64,000 nucleotides of DNA from Corallococcus carmarthensis (GTDB lineage: Bacteria; Myxococcota; Myxococcia; Myxococcales; Myxococcaceae): NCBI RefSeq assembly GCF_003611695.1, contig NZ_RAWE01000001.1:105373-169372 (forward strand). Reading direction: 5' to 3'. The notes beneath the pieces were generated by a model that saw only the letters and a list, made by a program, of their open reading frames with translations, had not been told where the DNA came from and searched no databases. The position numbers and the translations under genes are program-made. Of the stretch, positions 16,718-25,908 are shown piece by piece. Position 1 is the stretch's first letter. Each line of letters starts with the position of its first letter.

Positions 16718-18040
16718 TCAGGCGACTTCGGTGGTGGGACTGGCCACCTCGCGGTGCTGCCGGAGCATCCGCTGGACGAGCTCCTCCAGCGGCTCCGGTC
16801 GGTCCGCCTCGTGGAAGCGCGCGCTCATGGCGGTGACGGCCTGCTTGTAGGATGGATCTCCCAACACCTTGTCGAGCAGCGCGAGCAGTCCGGGGGCTCC
16901 GAGCTCCCGAGGCGGGGCCATGACACCGATGCCGTGCTTGTCCACGATGCGGGCCACGAAGGGCTGGTCCTGGGTCAGGGGGAGCGCCACCATGGGCACG
17001 CCCTCCCAGATGCATTCCTTCACCGTGTTGAAGCCGGCGTGCGTCACCATCACCGCGGCGCGCCGCAGCAGCGGCAACTGAGGGAAGGACTGCACCGCGA
17101 TGAGGTTGGGCGCGCGCCCGTCGAGCGTGGCCGGATCCGCGGACGTGCCCGTCCCCATGACGAACTGCCAGTCCGGCCGTTGCTTCGCCACGTCCACCAT
17201 GGCCCTCAGCAGGGGCGGGACCCACTTGGACACATAGCCGCGGGTCCCCATGGAGAACACGATGAGGGGGCGGTCCTCCCTCAGCCGTTCCCAGGCAAAG
17301 GGCTGCGCCTCGCGATGCTCCTGGTTGATGCAGGGGCCCACGTGGTGGATGCGGGCCGCCGCGGCAGTCCCCGCGATGTTGGCGAATGCCTCCGGGAAGA
17401 GCATCAGCTCGTTCACGCCCCCCACGCCGTGGAAGGGGTTGTTCCCCGGCGTGCCCAGGTTCTTCTGCCGCAGGAGCGTCTCGAAGGCGAACTCGAAGCG
17501 CGCGTGCAGCCCCAACCCGACCAGCGTGCCGTGGATCGCCTTCGCCAGCACCCGCATCACCGGCTTCGGTCTCCGCACAGGCTGTCCGAACAGGTGTTCC
17601 CGGAAGTGGAGGGGAACCGTCGTGTGCAGCCGCAGGAAGGGAATCCCGGAGGCATGGACCGCCGGGCCCGCGTACTTGAACCGCTCGTCAAAGAGGATGA
17701 GGTCCGGGCGGATGCGCTCGATGGTGCGGTCCAACTCGCCATCCAGCAGTGCCTGGAACATCGCGTTCTGACTTCGGACGCTGTCCCGCAGCGGGGACAG
17801 CAGGCCCAGGAGGCTCCGGCTGCGCCCCATGCGGGTCGACGCCTGGACCAGGTAGTCCCGCGCAAGGCTGGACTCGAAGATGGGAACGAACTCGAAGCCC
17901 GCTGCACGCACGGCCTGCTCCGCCGCGAGCATGCAGCAGAAGACGACCTGGTGCCCCAGCCGCTGGAGCTCGTCGGCCAACCGCAGACAGGGGTTGAGAT
18001 GCCCTGTGTGGGGCAGGGGGAAGATCATCAGCTTGGCCAT
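16718..18040 (-). CDS. GT1 (UGT/MGT-like) glycosyltransferase
   Basis: A 440-aa protein starting MAKLMIFPLPHTGHLNP, with the N-terminal acceptor domain of GT-B enzymes (HTGHLNPCLRLADELQRLGH) and the C-terminal donor-binding motif (THAGFNTVKECIWEGVP, then PLTQDQP). This is the signature of UDP-glycosyltransferases that decorate small molecules such as macrolides and sterols. A longer upstream frame lacks the family start. The ATG at 18040 has only a weak ribosome site. Divergent from a GMC oxidoreductase across 385 bp; together they could make or modify a metabolite. Confidence 0.92.
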   Translation of the reverse strand: MAKLMIFPLPHTGHLNPCLRLADELQRLGHQVVFCCMLAAEQAVRAAGFEFVPIFESSLARDYLVQASTRMGRSRSLLGLLSPLRDSVRSQNAMFQALLDGELDRTIERIRPDLILFDERFKYAGPAVHASGIPFLRLHTTVPLHFREHLFGQPVRRPKPVMRVLAKAIHGTLVGLGLHARFEFAFETLLRQKNLGTPGNNPFHGVGGVNELMLFPEAFANIAGTAAAARIHHVGPCINQEHREAQPFAWERLREDRPLIVFSMGTRGYVSKWVPPLLRAMVDVAKQRPDWQFVMGTGTSADPATLDGRAPNLIAVQSFPQLPLLRRAAVMVTHAGFNTVKECIWEGVPMVALPLTQDQPFVARIVDKHGIGVMAPPRELGAPGLLALLDKVLGDPSYKQAVTAMSARFHEADRPEPLEELVQRMLRQHREVASPTTEVA

Positions 18041-18425
18041 GAGCAACTCACGAGAGGCCGCACGCGGCCACGGGGCAGGGAACCGGGGGAAGCGGGAGCA
18101 ACGCGGTGGGGGCGCTCCAGTCCACGCGCGAAGCGCGAGGGGTGTCGCTCTCGGGGGACGATCAGGGCGACAAGCATCGTCCCCCTCCACATTCCACCGG
18201 GACGTCCTCACACTCGCTCGGGCGCGCCGAGACGTCGGAGGTGCCCAACCTATCATGGCGTCCGGCCCGCGGTGCGTTCGACTCTTCATGGATTGGGCCG
18301 TGTTGCTGTGACTCCAAGTTTCAAGGATTCTTGGGGCAGATGTCTTCCCCCATCTCATTTTCTCCCCAGGCGAAGGTGTTCACGAACCTGGAGGCGTTCT
18401 CCCCCGCCGCAGAGCGCGTCCTTCC
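18041..18425. other. Divergent promoter region between glycosyltransferase and GMC oxidoreductase
   Basis: About 385 bp with no credible gene. Both flanking genes start from it. No clear -35/-10 pair or operator was found by eye. Confidence 0.45.
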
Positions 18426-19910
18426 ATGAGCCTGTTCCAGCAGCGCTACGACGTGGTGATTGTCGGCAGTGGGCCGGGGGGCAGCACGCTGGCCTACAGC
18501 CTGGCGCGGCACGGCTGTCGTATCCTGTTGCTGGAGGAAGGCGACTTCCTCCAGCCAGATCCCGCGCGAGCGGAGGTGACCGCCATCTCCATGGGCGAGC
18601 TGCAGCGCAAGGGTCTGCGCAAGTACGTGGGCGGTTCCTCCAAGCTCTACGGCGCGGCCCTCTACCGCATGCGCGAGATCGACTTCCGGGCCACCGCCAC
18701 GGAGACGGGGGAGTCCTCCGCGTGGCCCATCTCCTACGCAGACCTGGAGCCGTACTACGCGCAGGCCGAGCGCCTCTACGGGGTGCGTGGCTCCCCGGAA
18801 GGAGATCCCTCGGAGCCTCCCCGTTCCGGGCCCTTTCCCCACGGCCCCATCCCACACGAGCCCTACATCGCGGAGGTCGTCGAGCGCATCCGCGCCCAGG
18901 GGCTGCCCGTCGCGTATATCCCCAAGGCGGTGGACCATGGGCCCGGCGGCCGGTGCGTGTTGTGCGCCACGTGCGATGGCTACTACTGCCAGCGCGATGC
19001 GAAGCTGGACGCGGAGGTCGCGGTGCTGCGGCCCGCCCTGTTGACGGGCCGCGTCCAGTTGCTCACCCGGGCCCGGTGCCTCAAGGTGCTCACCACCCCG
19101 GATGGCCGCAGCGCCACCGGCATCCTCCTGGAGCATGAGGGTGCGCGGCACGAGGTCCACGCTGGCGTCGTCGCGGTGTGCGCGGGCGTGACGCAGACGC
19201 CGCTCATTCTCTGGCGCTCGCGCAATGGGGCGCATCCCCAGGGGATCGGCAACGCCACGGGCTGTCTGGGGCGCTACCTCGCGGGGCATACCGCGGGGAT
19301 GCTGTTCCCCATCCGGAACCTGCGGAAGGTGCCACCGCTGCACCAGAAGACCTTCGCCATCAACGCCTACTACGAACCGTCGGCGGACTGGCCATACCCG
19401 CTGGGCGTCATCCAGGCCGCGGGTCAGTTCCCGCTCTGGGAGAGCGTGCCGGGCTTCATGCGTCCGTTCGTGAAGTTCATCGCGCAGCGGAGTCTGATGT
19501 GCTTCCTGATGACGGAGGCCGTTCCCAGCAAGGACTCCGGGCTGCGGTTCGACGGAGACCGTATCGTCGGGATGCGCAGGCCCCTGCGGAACATGCGGAC
19601 ATACCGGAAGCTTCGGGAGCACGCGGTGCGTATCTTCAAGGACGCGGGCTACGGGTGGGTCTACTCGCCCCGGACGCCCGTCGCGCTCTGGCACCCGGTG
19701 GGCACGGCGCGCTTCGGCACGGACCCCGCGACTTCGGTGTTGGACCCCGACTGCCGCGTCCACGGCATGGACAACCTCTACGTGGCTGACTCCTGCTTCC
19801 TGCCCTCGGCGGGCGCGGTCAACACCTCCCTGAGCGTCATCGCCATGGCGTTGCGCGTGGCCGCCACCATCGCCCGGACGCCCACGGTCAGCAGCGTTCC
19901 CGCCGCCTGA
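18426..19910 (+). CDS. GMC-family FAD-dependent oxidoreductase
   Basis: A 494-aa flavoprotein. FAD-binding GSGPGGSTLA is at residues ~14-23; the GMC signatures KYVGGSSKLYGAAL and the C-terminal HPVGTARFG ... VLDPDCRVHGMDNLYVADS are present. The His and following NTS stretch near the C-terminus match the catalytic region of choline/glucose oxidase relatives. A Cys-rich loop (RCVLCATCDGYYC) is unusual and may bind a metal or form disulfides. Substrate unknown, probably an alcohol or sugar-like metabolite. Head-to-head with a glycosyltransferase. Confidence 0.92.
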   Translation: MSLFQQRYDVVIVGSGPGGSTLAYSLARHGCRILLLEEGDFLQPDPARAEVTAISMGELQRKGLRKYVGGSSKLYGAALYRMREIDFRATATETGESSAWPISYADLEPYYAQAERLYGVRGSPEGDPSEPPRSGPFPHGPIPHEPYIAEVVERIRAQGLPVAYIPKAVDHGPGGRCVLCATCDGYYCQRDAKLDAEVAVLRPALLTGRVQLLTRARCLKVLTTPDGRSATGILLEHEGARHEVHAGVVAVCAGVTQTPLILWRSRNGAHPQGIGNATGCLGRYLAGHTAGMLFPIRNLRKVPPLHQKTFAINAYYEPSADWPYPLGVIQAAGQFPLWESVPGFMRPFVKFIAQRSLMCFLMTEAVPSKDSGLRFDGDRIVGMRRPLRNMRTYRKLREHAVRIFKDAGYGWVYSPRTPVALWHPVGTARFGTDPATSVLDPDCRVHGMDNLYVADSCFLPSAGAVNTSLSVIAMALRVAATIARTPTVSSVPAA

Positions 19911-19912
19911 TA

Positions 19913-20130
19913 CACGCCTCGGCTGTGCGTGGCGCGCTGGCGCAGGGGCCGCCACGGTCGCTCCATGGGTTGAAGCCGCGGGCTGTAGGGTGGGGGCGGT
20001 ACAGCGTCAGATGCGGGTAGCGCCGCAGCGCCCAATCCACCGGGCGGCCGCGGTGCCAGGGCGTGTTGTCGATGACGGGGACCCTGGCTGTGGCGCGCAC
20101 GCGGATGCCTGTCTTCAGTCGTCGGGCGGG
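19913..20130 (-). pseudogene. IS630-family transposase remnant
   Basis: Minus-strand translation gives RRLKTGIR ... VIDNTPWHRGRPVDWALRRY and, after a frameshift near the run of C residues at about 20000, PYSPRLQPMERPWRPLRQRA. This is the DDE core of IS630-type transposases (DNxPxH, then a PYSPxLNPIE-like block). N- and C-terminal parts are gone. It abuts the GMC gene 3' end and precedes the duplicated leader module. Confidence 0.75.
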
Positions 20131-20227
20131 GCGGCCTCGGGTAACTCTGGAACTGCGCGTGTTGATTCGGCGCAGGGCCGAAGCCAGCGCACTCGTGGCG
20201 GAGCTTCTTGCGCTTGCATCTGGCACA

Positions 20228-20399
20228 GCCACCCCACGCGCACTCCGGCGACGCCGCGAGACGTTGGGCGACCGGCACCCCACGCGCCGCGCGGGCCACC
20301 GCATCCTCCTCGCAGTCGCCCCTCTCCCGGAGGAACGCCCATGCGCGCCGTGCTCCTGCTCTCCCTCATCCTGCCGCTGTCCCTCGCCCAGGCCCAGGA
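20228..20399 (+). repeat. Leader/signal-peptide module, copy 1
   Basis: About 170 bp of upstream DNA, ribosome site (GGAGGAACGCCC) and signal-peptide codons are close to identical (estimated 85-90 per cent by eye) to 24322-24491. The similarity ends right after the AQAQ cleavage region, so two unrelated mature enzymes carry the same 5' module. Both copies contain GAGACGTTGGGCGAC. Confidence 0.85.
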
Positions 20400-21747
20400 A
20401 CTCCAACTGCAGCCCTACGCCTTCCAGGCCCGCGACGGTCGCGTCGTTCAGGCCGAGCTGGGCACCGTCACCGTGCCCCTGCGCCACGCCCGCCCCGAGG
20501 GCCCGGGTCTGCCCCTGCGCTTCGTGCGCTTCAAGAGCACGAGCCCCTCGCCCGCGGCCCCCATCGTCTACCTGGCCGGTGGCCCGGGCGGCTCCGGTAT
20601 CGAGGCCGCACGCGGCGTCCGCTTCGAGCTGTTCCTCGCCCTGCGCGAGGTGGCTGACGTCATCGCGCTGGACCAACGCGGCACCGGCCAGTCGGACCCC
20701 CATCCAAAGCTGGAGCAGCGCTGGGCCATCCCGCTCGAGCAGCGCATGGACGAGGCGCTGCTCACCACGACGGTGAAGAAGGCCGCCGCCGAGGCGACCC
20801 GGACCTGGGCCACGGCCGGCGTGGATCTGGGCGCCTACACCACGGAGGAGAACGCCGACGACCTGGAGGTGCTGCGCAAGGCGCTGGGCGCGCCGAAGCT
20901 CAACCTCTGGGGCATCAGCTACGGCACCCACCTGGGCCTCGCCTACCTGCGGCGCCACGGACAGCGGCTGGACCACGTCATCCTCGCCGGCATCGAGGGG
21001 CCGGACGACACCTGGAAGCGGCCTGCCCACGCGGAGGCCCTGCTCGAGCGCTGGGAGGCCGTTCTGCGCGCCGAGGGCGAGCGCGGGCCGGGCCTGAAAG
21101 CGCGGCTGGCGAAGCTGTTGAAGTCGCTGAAGCGCGAGCCCCGCACCGTTGCGTTCACAGACCCGGCGACGGGTGAGCGCCACACCTGGCGGGTCGGCCC
21201 CTTCGACCTTCAGTGCGCCACCTTCGAGTCCCTTCGAGACCCCGCCACCTTCCGGCGCTTCCTCACCCTGCTGCCGGCGCTGGAGGCCGGGGACTATGCG
21301 CCGATGGCGCCCTTCGCGCGCCAGCTGCGCGAAGGGTGGCTGGAGCCCATGTCGGTCGCCATGGACGCGGCCTCCGGCGTGAGCCCGGCGCGACACGCCC
21401 TCATCGAGAGGGAAGCGGCGAAGGCACTGCTCGGTGGCAGCGCCAATCCGGGAGCACTGCGGGCAGCGGATGTGCCCGGCGTGAGCGACCTGGGCGAGTC
21501 CTTCCGCGGTCCGCTGAAGGCCGAGGTGCCCGTGCTCCTCATCAGCGGCACCCTGGATGGGCGCACGAGCCCGGACAACGCGGAGGCCCTGCGCCCCGGG
21601 CTCTCCCGGACCGCCCACCTGGTGCTGGTGGGCGCGGGACACGACGGCCTCTTCCAGTCGGACCCGCGCATCCTCGAGCGCATGAAGGTCTTCCTGAAGG
21701 GCGAAGCGCTCCGCGATGAGCGGCTGGAGATCAAGGCGAAGCCCTGA
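20341..21747 (+). CDS. Secreted alpha/beta-hydrolase (proline iminopeptidase/TAP-like)
   Basis: A 468-aa exported enzyme. The signal peptide ends at about AQA-Q (residues 18-19). The oxyanion-type loop GGPGGSGIE, the nucleophile S193 in GISYGTHLG, D406 in GTLDGRTSPDN and H434 in GAGHDGLF form the classic triad. Architecture and TAP-like C-terminal part fit secreted peptidases/esterases such as tripeptidyl aminopeptidases. GGAGGAA just upstream supports ATG 20341; a longer upstream frame overlaps a transposase relic. Convergent with the LytTR regulator gene. Confidence 0.92.
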   Translation: MRAVLLLSLILPLSLAQAQELQLQPYAFQARDGRVVQAELGTVTVPLRHARPEGPGLPLRFVRFKSTSPSPAAPIVYLAGGPGGSGIEAARGVRFELFLALREVADVIALDQRGTGQSDPHPKLEQRWAIPLEQRMDEALLTTTVKKAAAEATRTWATAGVDLGAYTTEENADDLEVLRKALGAPKLNLWGISYGTHLGLAYLRRHGQRLDHVILAGIEGPDDTWKRPAHAEALLERWEAVLRAEGERGPGLKARLAKLLKSLKREPRTVAFTDPATGERHTWRVGPFDLQCATFESLRDPATFRRFLTLLPALEAGDYAPMAPFARQLREGWLEPMSVAMDAASGVSPARHALIEREAAKALLGGSANPGALRAADVPGVSDLGESFRGPLKAEVPVLLISGTLDGRTSPDNAEALRPGLSRTAHLVLVGAGHDGLFQSDPRILERMKVFLKGEALRDERLEIKAKP

Positions 21748-21834
21748 CGTCGCGCACTCGCCCGGCGCTCGTGCGGAGGACGGGCTGCGGCCTCGCGGTG
21801 GTCGAGGAGGCAGCCCGGCTTCCATCCGTGGCCG

Positions 21835-21861
21835 GGCCGGTGCAACGCTCCTGCACCGGCC
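21835..21861. terminator. Hairpin between convergent genes
   Basis: A perfect 10-bp stem GGCCGGTGCA/TGCACCGGCC with a 7-nt loop lies between the hydrolase gene (plus) and the LytTR gene (minus). No T-run follows on either strand, so it may act in both directions but weakly, or be a processing site. Confidence 0.45.
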
Positions 21862-21913
21862 GCGCCTTGATGCCATTCGCGGCGTCTGTACCGGGCACCG
21901 GTCGCGACGGCGC

Positions 21914-22606
21914 CTACGCCTCCAGCCGCTTGCGCAGCACTCCCAGCCGGCTGCGGCCCACCGGCAGCCGGGTGCCGTCCCGCAGTTCCACCGCGGTGCG
22001 CGAGCCCTCCGAGGCGACGAGCTCGCGGATGTCCGTCACGCGGACGAGATAGGAGCGGTGGACGCGGAGGAAATCGGCGGGGAGCAGTTGCTCAAGCCGC
22101 TCCAGGCTCTTCTCGCTCAGCTCGGTGCCGCCGTCGCGCAGGACCAGCTCCGCGTAGTCTCCAGCGCCCTGGATGTACGCGACGGAGTCCAGTGGCACGA
22201 GGACCACGCCTCCGCCCTTTCTCACCGCGAGGGTCCGCAAGGGAGTGGCCGCGCGGCTTCCCACGCGGGCGAGCGCGAGGGCGAGCCGCTCCGGCGTGTA
22301 TGGCTTTGGCACGAAGTCCAGCACCCCCAGCTCGAAGGCGCGCAGCGCCTGGTCGGTGTTCGCGGAGACCACCACCGTCTGGAATGCGCCCGCGGCCGCC
22401 TCCGCGAGCAGCGCGAAGCCGTCCTCGCCCGAGAGGTTCAGGTCCAGCAGCAGCACGTCCACGTCGCGCTCGGCCAGCAGCGCGCGCGCCTCGTCCAGAC
22501 TCGCGCACACGCGCTGGGGCGGGGTGCCCGGCCCCAGCTGCTGCTCGCACAGCCGGGCGAGGCGGCGCGCCGCCAGCGGCTCGTCCTCCACGATGAGCAG
22601 CCTCAC
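21914..22606 (-). CDS. LytTR-family response regulator
   Basis: A 230-aa protein starting at GTG 22606 (VRLLIVEDEPLAARRL). Receiver domain with acidic pocket EDE, phospho-acceptor Asp in LLLDLNLSG and Lys in VPKPYTP. The C-terminus is a LytTR DNA-binding domain (YIQGAGDYAELVL, FLRVHRSYLVRV). The start overlaps the stop of the sensor kinase gene by 4 bp (GTGA), as in cotranslated pairs. LytTR regulators bind paired ~9-bp repeats near extracellular-function genes; the flanking secreted hydrolases are natural targets. Confidence 0.93.
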   Translation of the reverse strand: MRLLIVEDEPLAARRLARLCEQQLGPGTPPQRVCASLDEARALLAERDVDVLLLDLNLSGEDGFALLAEAAAGAFQTVVVSANTDQALRAFELGVLDFVPKPYTPERLALALARVGSRAATPLRTLAVRKGGGVVLVPLDSVAYIQGAGDYAELVLRDGGTELSEKSLERLEQLLPADFLRVHRSYLVRVTDIRELVASEGSRTAVELRDGTRLPVGRSRLGVLRKRLEA

Positions 22607-24297
22607 GACGGCACCTCCACCCGCGTCATCCACCCCTCCTCCGTGGGCCCGTCCTCGAGCCGCCACGCACCGGGGAAGGCCTCCTCCAGGCGCGCGCGCA
22701 GGTAGCGCGAGCCGGTGCCCTCACCGCCCCCCTGGCGCGTGCCCGTGCCCGGGGGGGCGAGGAAGACGTAGCGACGCCGCGGCCGGGCGCCCTCGGCAAC
22801 GAGGCTGCTCTGGAGCCGGAAGGTGTGGGGCGAGATGTAGCGGTTGTGGCTGAAGGCGTTCTCCAGCAGCGTGTGCAGCAGGGCAGGGGGGACGGGGGCC
22901 TCGAGGTCCACGCCATCGGTCGCGAGGTGGAAGGCCGTGCCCTGCCGGCAGCCCATGACCTCCAGATGGGCGCGGCACAGCTCCAACTCGCGAGCGAGCG
23001 GAATGGTGCGCTCACCGGAGACGGCGAGCAGGTGCCGGTACGCCGCGCCCAGGGCCTCGATGAAGCGCACGGCCTGCGCGGGCTCCGTCTCCACCCACTC
23101 ACTCAGCGCGCCCAGTGTGTTCATCAGGAAGTGCGGCTGCAGGCTGCGCTTGAGCAGCTCCAGTTGCAGTCGCTCCGCGGCGCGCGTCGCGCTCTCCAGC
23201 CGCTCCTGCTGACGGCGCTGCTGCCGGGCATGTACCGCCGTGAGGCAGAGCAATAGCCCTCCGAAGGCGAGGAAGAAGCCTCGCTCGGAGAAGCCCCAGG
23301 GTTCCAACAGGTAGAGCGTCCCGGCGAAACCGAGCCCCGCCAGCGCGCCCAGGGCCCCCCACGGTTCCCCTCTACGCCACGCGCGCACGGCGAGCGCCGT
23401 GGAGACGACGAGCGAGGCCCCGAGCGCGATGCTGTTCTTGCCATCGAAGCCCGGAACGAAGACGAGCGAGAGCAGCCCCAGTCCGAGCCCCATCCACCGC
23501 AGCCAGCGGCGTGGCTCGCCGAAGGCCGCGTGCACGGTCGCTGGCAGCAGCGCCGCCACCGCCAGCACGGCCGCCGCCTGCAGTCGCAGCCGCACTGCGT
23601 GCTGTGGGTAGGGATAGTTGGCGAGCCCGCGCCACGCCTCCAGCAGGACGAGCGCCGCGGCGGCGAGGCACAGCACGCCGAGCAGCAGCGTGGCGAGCCC
23701 GCCGTGAGCGAGCCGCACGCGCGCGAGGTGGTAGAGCCCCATCAGCACCAGTGCGCCCAGCATACAAAGGGCTGGCACCAGGCCGAGCATCCGCGCCCGG
23801 GCGAGGGACGCGGCCTCGCCCACCTGCAGTTGGTGGAGGGTGCCCACGGGCTGGAAGCCGAGCCGGTGCGCGGAGATGCGCATCGTCAGCACGTGAGGGC
23901 CCGGCGCGCTGGACTCGGGCGGAAGCGGGAGCAGGGCATCGACGCGTCCTGGTACCTCCTCCGAGGGCGTCCGCCCCACCCGTCCGTTGCGCCCCAGGGG
24001 CTTGCCGTCCCACCAGGCCTCCCATGACCCGAGCACCGACAGGGCGAGGGCAGGCGTCGGGGCTCCGGCTTCACGCGGGGGCACCTCCACCTGCGTGCGC
24101 AGCCAGAAGGGGCCGGTCCCCTCATTCAACTGACTGCTCTCCACCGTGCGCCAGCCCCGCGCGTCCCCAGCAAGCGCTACTTCCGCGGGGAAATCCTCCG
24201 TGTGCACCTGCACCTGTCCCTGTCGTGCGGAGGGCAGGGCGGCCGAGGCGGCGAGCGAGAGCGCGAGGCATCCCGCGAAGAGGGCGGACGACGTCAT
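22603..24297 (-). CDS. LytS-type sensor histidine kinase with seven TM helices
   Basis: A 564-aa kinase. Signal-like N-terminus, a ~150-aa periplasmic beta domain (FWLRTQVEVPPREAG, WDGKPLG), then seven hydrophobic helices (residues ~190-390), as in 7TMR-DISM receptors, and a His_kinase/LytS catalytic part: LQPHFLMNTL contains the phospho-His and LLENAFSHNRY the N-box. The C-terminal GTG and GGGEGTG stretch supplies the ATP-lid glycines. ATG at 24297 gives this architecture; ATG 24309 is an alternative. Divergent from the beta-lactamase-like gene, with 135 bp between them. Confidence 0.9.
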   Translation of the reverse strand: MTSSALFAGCLALSLAASAALPSARQGQVQVHTEDFPAEVALAGDARGWRTVESSQLNEGTGPFWLRTQVEVPPREAGAPTPALALSVLGSWEAWWDGKPLGRNGRVGRTPSEEVPGRVDALLPLPPESSAPGPHVLTMRISAHRLGFQPVGTLHQLQVGEAASLARARMLGLVPALCMLGALVLMGLYHLARVRLAHGGLATLLLGVLCLAAAALVLLEAWRGLANYPYPQHAVRLRLQAAAVLAVAALLPATVHAAFGEPRRWLRWMGLGLGLLSLVFVPGFDGKNSIALGASLVVSTALAVRAWRRGEPWGALGALAGLGFAGTLYLLEPWGFSERGFFLAFGGLLLCLTAVHARQQRRQQERLESATRAAERLQLELLKRSLQPHFLMNTLGALSEWVETEPAQAVRFIEALGAAYRHLLAVSGERTIPLARELELCRAHLEVMGCRQGTAFHLATDGVDLEAPVPPALLHTLLENAFSHNRYISPHTFRLQSSLVAEGARPRRRYVFLAPPGTGTRQGGGEGTGSRYLRARLEEAFPGAWRLEDGPTEEGWMTRVEVPS

Positions 24298-24321
24298 GGG
24301 CCGCAGCATACGTAGCGCGGC

Positions 24322-24491
24322 GCCGCCCCACGCGCACTCCGGCGACGCCGCGAGACGTTGGGCGACGCGCACCCCCACGCGCCGCGCCGGCCACCGCATC
24401 CTCTTCTCCGTACCCCCTTCGGAGGAACGCCCATGCGTGCCGTGCTCCTGCTCTCCCTCCTTCTTCCGCTGTCTCTCGCCCAGGCCCAGGG
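24322..24491 (+). repeat. Leader/signal-peptide module, copy 2
   Basis: Second copy of the ~170-bp module seen at 20228-20399: same CACGCGCACTCCGGCGACG start, same GGAGGAACGCCCATG ribosome site, same MRAVLLLSL-PLSLAQAQ signal peptide. It lies between the divergent sensor-kinase and serine-hydrolase genes. Confidence 0.85.
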
Positions 24492-25569
24492 TCTCCAGGT
24501 GCCGCCACCGCCGTTCGCCCAGGTCATCGAGCGCGAAGTGCCGGCCCTCATGAAAGAAGCCCGTATCCAAGGCGCGGCCGTGGGGCTGATTGTCGGAGGC
24601 AGGCTGGTCTACGCCAAGGGCTTCGGCTTCGCGGACCACGCGGGCAAGGTGCCAGTGACGCCCGACACGGTGTTCGCCGCTGCCTCGCTGGCCAAGCCCA
24701 TCGCCAGTTGGGTGGCGATGCGTCTGGCCGGGCAGGGGCGCGTGCGGTTGGATGCGCCGGTGGCCGATGTGCTGTCGCCGTGGCCGCTGGCGCAGAGCCC
24801 GTTCGACCATCGCCAGATCACGATCCGCCGCCTGCTGTCGCACACCGCGGGCACGACCTTGGGCGGGTATCAGGGCTGGCTCGACTTCAAGGAGCTGCCG
24901 AGCCTGGAGGAGTCGCTGGCCGGCAAGACGAATGGACGCGGCGCGGTGGAGCTGTTCGCGCCGGCCGGTGTGAAATTCCAATACTCCGGCGGCGGCTACA
25001 CCCTGATGCAGTTGGCCATCGAGCGGACCACGCAGCGCAAGTATTCGGACCTGGCGCGCGAGCTGGTGTTCCGGCCGCTGGGCATGAAACACAGCAGCGT
25101 CGCCATGACGCCGGAGGTGCTGGCCGGCGCGGCGCAGGGACACGGCGACGATGGCAGGCCGGTGCCGGTGCGTTACTACGTCGAGCAGGCTCCTTCGACC
25201 CTCACCACCACTGTCCGTGACTTCGCCCGCTGGATGATTGCCGGCATGGCGAACACCGCCGGCGCGCATCCACTGACCCAGGCGCAACTGGCCCAGATGT
25301 ACACACCCGCGGAACTGAGCACGCCGCGCGCGCCCGATGAGGCGGTCTACGGCCTGGGCCACTTCATCGAACGACTCAGCGACGGCAGCACCGCCGTCGG
25401 TCACGACGGACGCAACCAGGCCGGCTTCCGCGCCAGGTTCTTGATGCGTCCGCAATCCGGTGACGGCATCGTCTTCTTCAGCAACTCCCGCAGCGGGTTG
25501 GCTTTGGACCGCGTCGTCTGCCTGTGGGGCGCCGACGTGGCTGACAGCCGCTACCCTGACATTTGTTAG
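24433..25569 (+). CDS. Secreted serine hydrolase of the beta-lactamase/penicillin-binding family
   Basis: A 378-aa exported protein with the same 19-residue signal peptide as the hydrolase at 20341. Catalytic S85-x-x-K88 (ASLAKP) is present; the second motif reads YSGGGY where class C enzymes have YxN; a GHDGRNQAG stretch replaces the HxG/KTG box. HTAG at the substrate helix is typical of the family. Probably a D-aminopeptidase/esterase-type member rather than a proven beta-lactamase. GGAGGAA supports ATG 24433. Divergent from the LytS kinase, so possibly under LytTR control. Confidence 0.9.
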   Translation: MRAVLLLSLLLPLSLAQAQGLQVPPPPFAQVIEREVPALMKEARIQGAAVGLIVGGRLVYAKGFGFADHAGKVPVTPDTVFAAASLAKPIASWVAMRLAGQGRVRLDAPVADVLSPWPLAQSPFDHRQITIRRLLSHTAGTTLGGYQGWLDFKELPSLEESLAGKTNGRGAVELFAPAGVKFQYSGGGYTLMQLAIERTTQRKYSDLARELVFRPLGMKHSSVAMTPEVLAGAAQGHGDDGRPVPVRYYVEQAPSTLTTTVRDFARWMIAGMANTAGAHPLTQAQLAQMYTPAELSTPRAPDEAVYGLGHFIERLSDGSTAVGHDGRNQAGFRARFLMRPQSGDGIVFFSNSRSGLALDRVVCLWGADVADSRYPDIC

Positions 25570-25908
25570 AGGCTGTAGACTACCGGGTACGAACTGTCTC
25601 ACTCACGTTGGCAGAGAGGGTAGGCTCAAGCCTCAAGATCTTGATGCACTTGAACGCTCAGTGAGGAAAGCCGAGGGTGAGGTTGCCGGTGTGGAGGTGC
25701 AGTTCCAATGAAGATCCTGGAGTTCCATGAGCTCCAGCGGAAGACCGTCTGCGACTGCTCGTAGACGGCACTGTCGCCGAACGCGTCGCGCTCGGAGTCG
25801 GGGTTGGCGCCAACGAGGTGTGGCTCCTGTCTCGGTCAAGGCATAGACCGCAGTCCTCTGGTGAAAAGGAGCAGCCCGTTGGAGAGACGAGTTGCGAGAG
25901 ACGAGACG
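25570..25908. other. Gene-poor stretch with a possible decayed short frame
   Basis: About 340 bp, apparently lower in GC than the flanking genes. A plus-strand frame reads LKPQDLDALERSVRKAEGEV and stops near 25711, looking protein-like but without a start or ribosome site. It may be the end of a lost gene at the edge of the following island. Confidence 0.35.

Noticed and set aside
24298..25602. Extension of the LytS kinase frame beyond 24297
   Set aside because: The extension overlaps the serine hydrolase gene and carries no domain; the kinase signal-like start fits ATG 24297.
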